Positions 8,346-16,857 of a stretch of 64,000 nucleotides of DNA are shown here, in pieces. Both the position numbers and the translations under genes were made by a program. Under the pieces are notes generated by a model that worked only from the letters and a program-made list of their open reading frames with translations, did no database searches and was not told the origin of the DNA. Position 1 is the first letter of the stretch. Each line of letters starts with the position of its first letter. This stretch comes from Methylocystis sp. L43 (GTDB lineage: Bacteria > Pseudomonadota > Alphaproteobacteria > Rhizobiales > Beijerinckiaceae): NCBI RefSeq assembly GCF_015709525.1, contig NZ_JADNRA010000024.1:1-64000 (forward strand), given 5' to 3'.

Positions 8346-9188
8346 ATGTCAAAATCCCCGCCGCTCCGCTTTCTCTTCATCGGCGACGTTCTGGGCCGTT
8401 CGGGCCGCGCGGCTTTGTCGCGCTTTGTCCCCCGGCTGCGCGAAAAATGGGCGCTCGACTTCGTCGTCGCCAATGGCGAGAACGCCGCCGGAGGCTTTGG
8501 CATCACCGAAGCCATTTGCGAGGAAATGCTCGGCCTTGGCGTCGATTGCGTCACGCTGGGCAATCACGCCTTCGATCAGCGCGAGGCGCTGGTCTTCATC
8601 GATCGCCAGCCGCGGCTGCTGCGCCCGATCAATTATCCGCCGGGAGCGCCGGGACGCGGCGCCGGCCTCTATACGGCGGCGCGCGGGCAGCAAGTGCTCG
8701 TCGTCAATCCGATCGGCCGGGTCTTCATGGACGCGCTCGACGATCCTTTTGCCTCCATTGAGCGCGAGCTTGGCGCCTGCCCGCTCGGCGTCGGATGCGA
8801 CGCCATCTTTATCGACATGCACGCCGAGGCGTCGAGCGAGAAAATGGCGATGGCGCATTTCGTCGACGGCCGCGCGTCCGTGGTGGTCGGCTCGCATACG
8901 CATACGCCGACCGCTGACGCGCAGATTCTGCCTGGAGGCACCGGCTATCAGACCGACGCGGGCATGACGGGCGATTACGACTCCGTCGTCGGCATGGACA
9001 AGGAGGAGCCGCTTCGCCGGTTCCTGCGCAAGACGCCCGGCGCGCGCTATGAGCCCGCGAATGGCGAGGCCACCTTCTGCGGCGTGGCGGCCGAAATCGG
9101 CGCCGACGGTCTGGCGACGATGATCTCGCCGGTGCGGCTCGGCGGCCGGCTGCGGGAAGAGTGGCCGAAGGAATGGGACGCGTCGTGA
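8346..9188 (+). CDS. YmdB/TIGR00282-family metallophosphoesterase
   Basis: A 280-residue calcineurin-like phosphoesterase. The di-metal site is complete: FIGDVLGRSGR (residue ~11), VVANGENAAGGFGIT, TLGNHAFDQ, FIDMHAEASSEKMAM and VVGSHTHTPTADAQILPGGTGYQTDAG, all diagnostic of the YmdB family. YmdB of Bacillus hydrolyses 2',3'-cyclic nucleotides and affects biofilm and motility; that function is transferred from the family only. In alphaproteobacteria the gene often follows 5-formyltetrahydrofolate cyclo-ligase, which is absent here. It is divergent from pabB, with about 120 bases for both promoters. Confidence 0.92.
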   Translation: MSKSPPLRFLFIGDVLGRSGRAALSRFVPRLREKWALDFVVANGENAAGGFGITEAICEEMLGLGVDCVTLGNHAFDQREALVFIDRQPRLLRPINYPPGAPGRGAGLYTAARGQQVLVVNPIGRVFMDALDDPFASIERELGACPLGVGCDAIFIDMHAEASSEKMAMAHFVDGRASVVVGSHTHTPTADAQILPGGTGYQTDAGMTGDYDSVVGMDKEEPLRRFLRKTPGARYEPANGEATFCGVAAEIGADGLATMISPVRLGGRLREEWPKEWDAS

Positions 9189-9210
9189 ACACGCGCGACG
9201 GTTTCGCTCA

Positions 9211-10263
9211 TCACGATCGAGATGCCGCGCGATCGACGAGCGACGCCGCAAAATGCTGGACAAGGTTATAGAGGATGACCGGCAGCATCACTTGCGGGTG
9301 CTCGGCAAGGGCCGTTGAGGCAAGCACCAGCGCCGTGCCGTTGTTATTCATCCCCAGTCCAAACATCATCGAAGCTGTGTCCGCCCGAGTGGCGTCCAAG
9401 GCCCGGGCGAGACCGTAGCCAGCAGCGAACATCACGAGGCATAAGCCGCCGACGATCGCCAGAATCGCCGCCAAAAAATCCAAGTCGGGGTGAGCGACGA
9501 CGTTCGGCAGGGACAGCGCGGCGTTCGAATAATTGAGCAGCGCCAGGACGATCATATTCGCGATCTTCAGGTAAGGGCTCGCCGCTCCGACGCCCTTTTG
9601 TCCCACGATCCGATTGACCGCGAGTCCTGAAACCGTCGGCAGGATGACCCATGCGCCGAGAAAGGCGAATGCGCCGCCGGAGGCGAGTTCGTGCAGGTCT
9701 TCGGAATAGTCCCCGATGGTCACATAGCCGACCCCGTGCAGAACAAGCGGCGTCAGTATCGGACTGAGCAACGTCGTCAGCAGCACGAGCGAGAGGCTGA
9801 GTGCGAGATTGCCATTCGCATTTTGCGACCAAGCCGTCGAAGCGCCCGCGATCGGCATGGAGGCGATCAGCGCGAGCCCAACCAGGATCTGTTGAACCTC
9901 TTGGGGATTATGCCAAAACAAGAGCGTGCCGCTTATCGCGGCGATAAATGCCAGCGGCACGAGAATATTGGCCGCCAATCCGGACGCCAAGAGAGTCGGC
10001 GGGCTCAGCAGGTTTTTGATGTCGGCGGTCCGGGCGGAGAGCCCTGCGTTGAAAAGCAGGAGCGCCAACATGAGCGTCGGCGGCGAAACATGCAGCTTCA
10101 CCGCGAAGAGATCGAGGGGAGCGAGTTCTACGCTGCGAATCTTCAGGCCGGCCGTTGGCCAAAGCGCGGCTGCAAAGTAAGAAGCTCCTACAATGTAGAT
10201 AAAATAGTGATGAATAAAACTCGCTATTGTTTGAGCGTGACGTTTATTTTCAACAGGCTTCAT
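9211..10263 (-). CDS. BASS-family sodium/organic-anion symporter
   Basis: About 350 residues with nine or ten hydrophobic segments. The crossed discontinuous helices of the bile acid:sodium symporter superfamily are visible as ASMPIAGASTAWSQNANGN (about residues 140-158) and GLGMNNNGTALVLASTAL near residue 305, which supply the sodium and substrate sites. The substrate could be pantoate, a 2-keto acid or a steroid-like anion and cannot be told from sequence. I chose the ATG at 10263, close to the first helix; an in-frame ATG at 10308 adds 15 residues. It is convergent with the YmdB-type gene. Confidence 0.82.
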   Translation of the reverse strand: MKPVENKRHAQTIASFIHHYFIYIVGASYFAAALWPTAGLKIRSVELAPLDLFAVKLHVSPPTLMLALLLFNAGLSARTADIKNLLSPPTLLASGLAANILVPLAFIAAISGTLLFWHNPQEVQQILVGLALIASMPIAGASTAWSQNANGNLALSLSLVLLTTLLSPILTPLVLHGVGYVTIGDYSEDLHELASGGAFAFLGAWVILPTVSGLAVNRIVGQKGVGAASPYLKIANMIVLALLNYSNAALSLPNVVAHPDLDFLAAILAIVGGLCLVMFAAGYGLARALDATRADTASMMFGLGMNNNGTALVLASTALAEHPQVMLPVILYNLVQHFAASLVDRAASRS

Positions 10264-10444
10264 CGTGAGGCTGCCGTCAGCTGGACGAGTTAAAGTGAAA
10301 CTTCGCATCTGTTTGCGCGCCGAACCGTTGCGGTCGGCGTCTGCGCGCCGGCCGCCGCCTGCATAAACTCTACCAAGAGCCGATAAGCTCGCTTAAATAG
10401 CCATCGAGCAGCGCCCCCCGGGCGCCGGTCAGGAGCGCGCGAAT

Positions 10445-11338
10445 ATGAAATGGGAAGATCTCCAGTCGTCCGAGAATATCGAGGATCGCCGCGGCGGCGG
10501 GTCGATGATGGGGGGCGGGCCCCGCGTCGGCGCAGGCGGCATTGGCCTTGGCACGATGGTTATCCTCGGATTGATCGGCTGGGCGCTCGGCGTCAATCCT
10601 GCGATTCTCATCGGCGGCGCGCAGATGATCAACAATATGCGCCAGGAGCGCGAGGTGGCATTGCCTCGCCAGGAGGCCCCGCGGCAAAGCGCGCCGACCG
10701 ATCAACTGGGGCGCTTCGTCGCAAAGGTGGTCGGCTCCAACGAGCAGGTCTGGTCGCGAGTGCTTCCTGAGCAAAAGGGCGTGCGCTTCCAGCCGCCACG
10801 GCTCGTTCTCTTCAACGGCTACACCCAGTCGCGCTGTGGCGCGGCGCAGTCGGCGATGGGGCCGTTCTATTGTCCGCTCGACCAGCGCATCTATCTCGAC
10901 ACGTCCTTCTTTCGCGACATGCAGCGGCGCTTCGGCGGGGGCGGCGATTTCGCCTATGCCTATGTGATCTCCCATGAGATGGGCCATCACGTCCAAAATT
11001 TGCTGGGCATTCTGCCGAAAATCCAGCGGGCTCAGCAATTGGCGGGCAGCCGCTCGGAAGCCAATGCGCTTTCGGTGCGCGCGGAGCTGATGGCCGATTG
11101 CCTCGCCGGAGTCTGGGCCAATAACGCCAACAAGCAGAAGCCGATTCTCGAGGAAGGCGACATCGAACAGGCGGTCGCTTCGGCGCAGGCGATCGGCGAC
11201 GACCGGCAGCAAAAAGCCACTCGCGGCTATGTGGTGCCGGATAGTTTCACGCACGGCTCGGCGGCGCAGCGCGCGCAATGGCTGCTGAAAGGCTTGCGCA
11301 CGGGCAGCATTGACGCCTGCGATACATTCGCGCGCTAA
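10445..11338 (+). CDS. putative neutral zinc metallopeptidase (YpfJ family)
   Basis: A 297-residue protein of the YpfJ-type neutral zinc metallopeptidase family. It has a typical MKWEDLQSSENIEDRRG start, a Gly-rich linker, one membrane helix at about residues 35-55 (GLGTMVILGLIGWALGV) and an extracytoplasmic domain with the zinc motif HEMGHH beginning at His177. The Cys in FNGYTQSRCG and the YCPLDQRIYLDTSF segment are family marks. An ELMADCLAGVW helix supplies a further acidic metal ligand. The substrate is unknown. It is convergent with the next gene. Confidence 0.9.
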   Translation: MKWEDLQSSENIEDRRGGGSMMGGGPRVGAGGIGLGTMVILGLIGWALGVNPAILIGGAQMINNMRQEREVALPRQEAPRQSAPTDQLGRFVAKVVGSNEQVWSRVLPEQKGVRFQPPRLVLFNGYTQSRCGAAQSAMGPFYCPLDQRIYLDTSFFRDMQRRFGGGGDFAYAYVISHEMGHHVQNLLGILPKIQRAQQLAGSRSEANALSVRAELMADCLAGVWANNANKQKPILEEGDIEQAVASAQAIGDDRQQKATRGYVVPDSFTHGSAAQRAQWLLKGLRTGSIDACDTFAR

Positions 11339-11354
11339 AGTGACCAACCCTTGG

Positions 11355-11870
11355 CTACGAGACTCGCCGGGCGCGGGTCGTCAGATCGGCGCCACGCATC
11401 TGTCGCACGAGTCGCGCCAGATCCGCGCCTTCGGCGGATGAGAGCGCGCTCTTTGGCGCAATGAGCCCGACCGGACGCGCCAGACCTGGCGCAAGACGGG
11501 TGACTAATGAATCCGGAGCCAGCCGAAGCGTTCGGGCGCGGCTGGGATCGCCATAGGCGAAAAAATCCTGCGCTTCCTCGGCAAAGCCGCGCTCCACGGC
11601 GAAACCTGCCAGCAGAAGGAGAAGGTGGTCGCGCCGCGCCGCTTTCAGCGCCTGCGCCATGCCGTCGGCGGCCTGCGGCGTTTCGATCAGCGCGCAGCCG
11701 GCTTCGTCGGCGATCCCGTCCAGGCCTCGCCCCGGCGCGGCGAGGATCAGAGCGTCGGCGATCAATCCCTGGACGCACGAGTCGACGAGCGAACCAAGGC
11801 TGCGCGCCACCGCCTCCCGGCGCAGCGGCGCGCCGGGAGAGTCGAAGGCGATCAGTGCGGCGGTCAGCAT
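11355..11870 (-). CDS. short GT2-like glycosyltransferase-fold protein
   Basis: A 171-residue protein that I place tentatively with a compact family of GT-A-like proteins in Hyphomicrobiales. The order is MLTAALIAFDSPGAPLRREA, SLVDSCVQGLIADALILAAP, GIADEAGCALIE (the GT2 position that usually reads ADAAGC), ALKAARRDHLLLLLAG, and a tail resembling FALPYGDQ in its FFAYGDPSRA. The DxD sugar-nucleotide motif is missing, so catalysis is doubtful. The ATG at 11870 is preferred over 11918. It is convergent with the metallopeptidase and head-to-head with the NAD(P)HX repair gene. Confidence 0.5.
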   Translation of the reverse strand: MLTAALIAFDSPGAPLRREAVARSLGSLVDSCVQGLIADALILAAPGRGLDGIADEAGCALIETPQAADGMAQALKAARRDHLLLLLAGFAVERGFAEEAQDFFAYGDPSRARTLRLAPDSLVTRLAPGLARPVGLIAPKSALSSAEGADLARLVRQMRGADLTTRARRVS

Positions 11871-11990
11871 ATCGATGACATAGCGGAAAGCGGGGCGCGG
11901 CGGAATGCGGCGCCGCATTCACGAGCGCAGCGTCCATCTTGTGAGCCGGCGCCCATTGCGCGGGCGGCGGCCTTCGGTCACCATCGCGCC

Positions 11991-13529
11991 ATGCCCTCCG
12001 GTTTCCCGCTCGAAATCCTCACGACGGATCAAATGGCGCGCGCCGATCGCCTGACGATCGAAAGCGGCGTGCCGGCGATGTCGCTGATGGAGAGCGCCGC
12101 CGCGGCGATCGCGCGGGCGACCAGCCAAATTCTTCAACGCACCAGCGGACGGCGGGTCTTGGTGCTCTGCGGTCCTGGCAACAACGGCGGCGACGGTTTT
12201 GTCGCGGCGCGGCTGCTGCGCGCGCTGCGCTATAAAGTCCGCGTCGCCTCCCTGACCCCGCTCGACCAATTGCGCGGCGATGCGGCGCAAGCGGCCGCCG
12301 CTTGGCCTTGTCCCGTCACGTCCGCGCTCGACTGCAGCTTCGACGGCGTCGACCTCGTGATCGACGCTCTGTTTGGGACCGGCCTCGCGCGCGATCTCGA
12401 TTCGAACGCCAGCGCGCTCGTCCGCCGCCTGAACCGCTGGCGTCGCGAAAGCGGCCAGAACGTCGTCGCCGTCGATATTCCAAGCGGCGTCGACGGCACG
12501 ACCGGCGCGGTGCGCGGCGCGGCGGTCGAGGCCGACGCGACCGTCACCTTCTTTCGCGTGAAGACCGGCCATCTGCTGCTGCCCGGCCGTCTGCATTGCG
12601 GCGCGCTCACCTGCACGCATATCGGCATTCGACCCTCCGCGCTCGATTCGCTGGGCGTTGAAACCTTCGTCAATATGCCGCAGCTCTGGCGCGCCGCGCT
12701 GCCGCTGCCGCAAGTCGAGGGGCACAAATATTCGCGCGGCCACGCGCTGGTCGTTTCGGGCGGCGCCTCCTTTACAGGCGCCGCGCGGCTTTCGGCGGCT
12801 GCGTCCTTGCGCGCCGGCGCGGGCCTCGTGACGCTCGCCAGCCCAACCGAAGCGCTTGCGGTCAACGCCAGCGCGCTCACCTCCGTCATGGTTCGGCCGG
12901 CCGACGGGGCGAAGGGCCTCGCCAAGGTTCTCTCCGATGAACGAAAGAACGCCGTCGCCATCGGTCCGGGGCTGGGCGTCAGCGAGGAAAGCTGCGCACA
13001 GGTCGAAACAGCGCTTGCGCCGCAGGCCTATCGCCGCGCCGCGGTCCTCGACGCGGACGCGCTCTCGAGCTTCGCCGGCGATCCAGAGCGGCTGTGGCGC
13101 GCAACCCGCGCGGCGCCCGGTCCGGTGGTGATGACGCCGCACGCCGGCGAGTTCGCACGGCTCTTCGCCGCTTGCGAGAACGACTGCGGCTGCCGCTCGA
13201 AACTCGACAAGGCGCGCGAGGCGGCGCGCGCCAGCGGCGCGGTCGTGCTTTTCAAGGGGGCGGACACGGTCGTCGCCGCGCCCGACGGACGCGCCTCGAT
13301 TCTTGCTTATGCCACGCCCTGGCTCGCCACCGCAGGCTCAGGCGACGTCTTGACCGGCGTCATCGCCGGCTTGCTGGCGCAGCGCATGGACGGCTTCCTC
13401 GCGGCGTCCTGCGCCGCCTGGATGCATGCGCGCGCCGCCGAGATTTTTGGACCTGGGCTGATCGCCGACGATATCATCGCCGCCTTGCCGCAGGTGTGGC
13501 GGGAGCTCTGCGCGGCCCAACAAAAATAG
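11991..13529 (+). CDS. nnr: bifunctional NAD(P)H-hydrate epimerase/dehydratase
   Basis: A 512-residue fusion that repairs hydrated NAD(P)H. The N-terminal YjeF_N epimerase domain (residues ~1-215) shows VLVLCGPGNNGGDGFVAARLL, DALFGTGLARD and AVDIPSGVDGTTG. The C-terminal YjeF_C ADP/ATP-dependent dehydratase (~225-505) shows KYSRGHALVVSGG, GPGLGVSEE, VMTPHAGEFARLF and ATAGSGDVLTGVIAGLLAQ, the ribokinase-like nucleotide site. The frame is open to 11625, but the ATG at 11991 (MPSGFPLEILTTDQM) fits the family start. It ends before a hairpin terminator. Confidence 0.93.
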   Translation: MPSGFPLEILTTDQMARADRLTIESGVPAMSLMESAAAAIARATSQILQRTSGRRVLVLCGPGNNGGDGFVAARLLRALRYKVRVASLTPLDQLRGDAAQAAAAWPCPVTSALDCSFDGVDLVIDALFGTGLARDLDSNASALVRRLNRWRRESGQNVVAVDIPSGVDGTTGAVRGAAVEADATVTFFRVKTGHLLLPGRLHCGALTCTHIGIRPSALDSLGVETFVNMPQLWRAALPLPQVEGHKYSRGHALVVSGGASFTGAARLSAAASLRAGAGLVTLASPTEALAVNASALTSVMVRPADGAKGLAKVLSDERKNAVAIGPGLGVSEESCAQVETALAPQAYRRAAVLDADALSSFAGDPERLWRATRAAPGPVVMTPHAGEFARLFAACENDCGCRSKLDKAREAARASGAVVLFKGADTVVAAPDGRASILAYATPWLATAGSGDVLTGVIAGLLAQRMDGFLAASCAAWMHARAAEIFGPGLIADDIIAALPQVWRELCAAQQK

Positions 13530-13530
13530 G

Positions 13531-13562
13531 CAGCCGAAGCTAGCGGCGTCCTTGGCTGTTTT
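13531..13562 (+). terminator. rho-independent terminator after nnr
   Basis: CAGCCgAAG and CTTGGCTG can pair around a loop of about 14 bases, with one bulged G, and TTTT follows directly. It begins two bases after the nnr stop codon. Confidence 0.55.
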
Positions 13563-13768
13563 ACGAGCGTGGCCCCATGCGCCGATAAGCCGGCGGACAC
13601 TTGTGGTGACCTCGAGACCTTCGTAGACTCATCCTGCTTGAGCGAGGGCGCTCGACTCCGACGATAATCGCCGTAGTTCGCGCTCCTGTCCGAGCGGCTT
13701 CCGTCGCTGTCACATTGCTGTCGCAGCCAGACCGCTTTTGAGGCGATGGCCGAAAGAAAACGGGCGTG

Positions 13769-14416
13769 ATGAAATCCTTCGAAAAACTGTTGCTTGAGAA
13801 CAAAGCCTGGGCCGAAGAAGTCCGTGAGCGCGATCCCGGCTATTTCGAGCGTCTCGCGGCCAATCAGAAGCCCGAATTCTTGTGGATTGGCTGCTCCGAC
13901 AGCCGCGTGCCCGCCGACATCATCGTCAACGCGCTGCCAGGCGCGATTTTCGCGCACCGCAACATCGCCAATCAGGTGATCGCCACGGACTTCAACTGTC
14001 TCAGCGTCATTCAATACGCTGTGCAGGTGCTCAAAGTTCAACACGTCATCGTCTGCGGTCACTATAATTGCGGCGGCGTTCGCGCCGCCCTCGACCGACA
14101 GCGCCCCGATCTGGCGCTGCTCAATAAATGGCTGATGCATATCAAAGACGTCTATCGGATGCACAGAGAAGAGATCGACGCGCTCAACTCTCAGACGGAA
14201 CGCGCCAACCGACTGGTCGAAATCAATGTGATCGAGCAGGTGATGCGTCTGTCGCAATTTTCGATTGTTCAGACCGCCTGGAAAGAGGACCAGCAGCCGA
14301 TGTTGCACGGCTGGGTGTTCGGACTCGACGATGGAATCCTGCATCAGCTCATCACATTGCCGCCGGGCAGCGAGGTGGACGTCATCTATCAGCAACATGG
14401 CGGCGAGGATTTCTAA
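13769..14416 (+). CDS. can: beta-class carbonic anhydrase
   Basis: A 215-residue beta carbonic anhydrase, which interconverts CO2 and bicarbonate. Zinc ligands are Cys42, His98 and Cys101 (GCSDSRVP and CGHYNCGG), with the Asp44/Arg46 pair that controls the active site. AHRNIANQV and the C-terminal LHGWVFGLDDGILHQL are also typical. The ATG at 13769 is used; a GTG lies one codon upstream. It is followed after 40 bases by a SulP transporter on the same strand, an arrangement known for bicarbonate uptake. The gap in front (about 240 bases) must hold its promoter. Confidence 0.95.
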   Translation: MKSFEKLLLENKAWAEEVRERDPGYFERLAANQKPEFLWIGCSDSRVPADIIVNALPGAIFAHRNIANQVIATDFNCLSVIQYAVQVLKVQHVIVCGHYNCGGVRAALDRQRPDLALLNKWLMHIKDVYRMHREEIDALNSQTERANRLVEINVIEQVMRLSQFSIVQTAWKEDQQPMLHGWVFGLDDGILHQLITLPPGSEVDVIYQQHGGEDF

Positions 14417-14456
14417 CCGGCCGCGCGGCATAAACGCCAACAGGGAGAATTCAGGC

Positions 14457-16022
14457 GTGTTTAAGAGGCATCTCGACTACTACGTCCGCTACCTCGATCA
14501 TGATATTCCGGCGGGGGTCGTGGTGTTTCTCGTCGCAGTGCCGTTGTGCCTCGGCATTGCCGTCGCTTCCGGCGCGCCGCCCTTTTCCGGCGTCATTTCC
14601 GGGATTATCGGCGGGCTCGTCGTCTCTGTCCTTAGCGGTTCGCAGCTGAGCGTTTCGGGTCCTGCCGCAGGCCTGACCGTCATTGTCGCGACCGCGGTCG
14701 AAAAACTGGGCTTCGACGCCATGCTGCTTGCGGTGGCGCTGTCGGGCCTCCTGCAATTGGGGATGGGCTTTCTGCGGGCGGGCGTCATCGGCGCGTTTTT
14801 TCCCTCGGCGGTCATCAAAGGCATGCTCGCGGCGATCGGGTTGATCCTGATCATGAAGCAACTGCCGCACGCGGTCGGCTACGACGCCGACGCGGAAGCT
14901 GACTTGTCGTTCCTCGAGGACGATAGCCACACGCATCTCTCCTTTATCTTTGACGCCTTTCGCTCTTTTTCGACGGGAGCGGTGATCGTCAGCGTCGTCT
15001 CCCTCGCGATCATGCTCCTTTGGGATACGCCCTACATCAAGAAGCATCGCTACCTTTCGCTCGCGCCGGGCGCGCTTGTCGCAGTGCTGTTTGGCGTCGC
15101 CTATAACATCGTGGCTCAGACGCTGTTTCCCTCTTTGGCGATCGCGCCGCAGCATCTCGTCAATCTTCCGGCCATCTTTGGACCGATAGATTTCGCGCGG
15201 GAGCTCAGCTTTCCGGATCTTACGCGGCTGATCGACGTCCAGATCTATGTGACCGCCGCCACTTTGGCGCTGGTCGGCAGCCTTGAAACTCTACTGAGTC
15301 TCGAGGCGGTCGATAAGCTCGACCCGCTCAAGCGCATCGCGCCGACCAATCAGGAGCTCAAAGCCCAAGGCGTCGGCAATTTCCTGAGCGGCATGTTGGG
15401 CGGATTGCCGATCACCGCAGTGATCGTGCGCAGCTCCGCCAGCATCGACGCTGGCGCACACACCAAGGTGGCGTCATTTGTCCACGGCGTGCTGCTGTTG
15501 CTGAGCGCGATGTTCCTGGCGAGCGTGCTCAACATGATTCCGCTCGCCTGTCTTGCAGCGGTGCTGCTCCTGACCGGCTACAAGCTCGCGAAGCCAAAGC
15601 TCTTCGTTCATCAATATGAGAAGGGCTTTAATCAATTCGCACCCTTCGCGGTGACGGTCGGCGCCATTCTTTCGACGGATCTCCTCAAAGGCATGGCGAT
15701 TGGCATGGCCGTGGGCCTCTTCTTCGTGTTGCGCGCGAATTACCACTCCGCGTTCACGCTCACGCGCGATGGCCGGAACTACCTGCTGCGCCTGCAAAAG
15801 GATGTGTCCTTCCTCAATAAGGCGCAGCTGCGCAACTACCTCGAGAATGTCGAGGAGAACAGTTATCTGGTGATCGATGGCACGCGCGCCGGCTTTATCG
15901 ATCAGGACATCATGGAGACGATTCAGGACTTCATCAAAGCGGCGAGCGATTACAATATCCGGGTGGAACTCAAGGACATGCGCGGCCTGGAGCCGGTCAA
16001 CGGATTGATCCCCGCAGAATAG
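14457..16022 (+). CDS. SulP-family anion (bicarbonate?) transporter
   Basis: A 521-residue SulP permease with about 12 to 14 hydrophobic segments. Marks are DIPAGVVVFLVAVPLCLGIAVASG (the N-terminal SulP signature), ISGIIGGLVVSVLSGSQLSVSGPAAG, LGGLPITAVIVRSSASIDAGA and a short C-terminal STAS-like domain (about residues 440-521, YLVIDGTRAGFIDQDI). Start is GTG 14457 with GGGAGA about 9 bases upstream; the open frame upstream overlaps carbonic anhydrase and is spurious. SulP members carry sulfate, bicarbonate or dicarboxylates; the carbonic anhydrase in front favours bicarbonate, but this is an inference. Confidence 0.88.
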   Translation: MFKRHLDYYVRYLDHDIPAGVVVFLVAVPLCLGIAVASGAPPFSGVISGIIGGLVVSVLSGSQLSVSGPAAGLTVIVATAVEKLGFDAMLLAVALSGLLQLGMGFLRAGVIGAFFPSAVIKGMLAAIGLILIMKQLPHAVGYDADAEADLSFLEDDSHTHLSFIFDAFRSFSTGAVIVSVVSLAIMLLWDTPYIKKHRYLSLAPGALVAVLFGVAYNIVAQTLFPSLAIAPQHLVNLPAIFGPIDFARELSFPDLTRLIDVQIYVTAATLALVGSLETLLSLEAVDKLDPLKRIAPTNQELKAQGVGNFLSGMLGGLPITAVIVRSSASIDAGAHTKVASFVHGVLLLLSAMFLASVLNMIPLACLAAVLLLTGYKLAKPKLFVHQYEKGFNQFAPFAVTVGAILSTDLLKGMAIGMAVGLFFVLRANYHSAFTLTRDGRNYLLRLQKDVSFLNKAQLRNYLENVEENSYLVIDGTRAGFIDQDIMETIQDFIKAASDYNIRVELKDMRGLEPVNGLIPAE

Positions 16023-16034
16023 CTCGGCGGCGAG

Positions 16035-16733
16035 TCACATCGACGTCAGCGCTCGGCGGGAAAAATCGCAGGCGGCGAATTCTGGGTCGAGCCTGCAGGA
16101 TTTCCTGTAGGAGCGACGCGCGAGGGCAACGCTTTTCTTAACGCCCTCGCCGTTGCGGTGCGACTGTCCGAGCATGGCGCACCCCCAAGGATCGTTTTTT
16201 TCGCAGGCGATCTTAAAGCTGCGAAATTGGCAGCGATCTTTGGCCTTGGCCGACAGCGACTCGAGCGGATCGCCCTCTTCGGCGGCGTTGCGCATATGCG
16301 CGGCGCGGTTGGTGCAGCCGGAAGCCTTGCCAAGCGCGCAGGCCATGGCGAACATGAGCTGCGCGTAGCGCGGCGCGATGACGTTTTCGTTCTCCTGAAG
16401 CGCAAGCGCCAACCGGAAGCAGTGTTCGCCGCTGCGCTTGCCAATGCACGCTTGATAGCATTCCTCAGGGCGGGCTGCGCAGTGATCGCGCGTGACCTCT
16501 TCATCTCCCAGGAGCAATCCGCCAAGCGAGGCTTCCTTACGGAAGACGTCCGCCGGACAGGCGCGCGCGCTGGATTGCAGCGTCTTGTCGCGATCCATTT
16601 CGCCTGTTGCGCGGCGGGCGCCGTCAGCGTCGAAGGACCCGTTTTTTGCGTCGGCGATGGCTGTTCCGACTCCCAGGATCGCCGCTATCCCAATTGTTAG
16701 CACAAGGCGAATTGAGCGTCCGCGCTGGCGCAT
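16035..16733 (-). CDS. exported Cys-rich Sel1-like repeat protein
   Basis: A 232-residue protein from the ATG at 16733 (MRQRGRSIRLVLTIGIAA), which has a GGGAG ten bases upstream and gives a good signal peptide ending near ADA. The mature part has paired cysteines spaced like disulfide-bearing Sel1/HcpA repeats: CAARPEECYQACIGKRSGEHC, FAMACALGKASGCTNRA, ACEKNDPWGCAMLGQSHRNGEG and YRKSCRLDPEFAAC are the visible units. Such solenoids act as protein-binding scaffolds in the periplasm. Starts at 16778 and 16805 are alternatives. No partner is evident; it is convergent with the SulP gene. Confidence 0.7.
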   Translation of the reverse strand: MRQRGRSIRLVLTIGIAAILGVGTAIADAKNGSFDADGARRATGEMDRDKTLQSSARACPADVFRKEASLGGLLLGDEEVTRDHCAARPEECYQACIGKRSGEHCFRLALALQENENVIAPRYAQLMFAMACALGKASGCTNRAAHMRNAAEEGDPLESLSAKAKDRCQFRSFKIACEKNDPWGCAMLGQSHRNGEGVKKSVALARRSYRKSCRLDPEFAACDFSRRALTSM

Positions 16734-16857
16734 GGCGATGTTGCTCCCTCGATCGAGGGGCGCTCGATTGTGATCCATGTCGCGCCCGATCGGCTTTGCT
16801 AACAAGAACTGGCGCTTGAGCGGATGCGGCGGCGCACAGGCCGCGCGATTCCAGAGC

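Noticed and set aside
7396-8967. 523-residue open frame opposite pabB running into the YmdB-type gene
   Set aside because: Shadow of pabB and of the next gene in a wrong frame; no recognisable protein.
11919-13142. 407-residue open frame opposite the NAD(P)HX repair gene
   Set aside because: Antisense shadow with His/Arg-rich nonsense composition.
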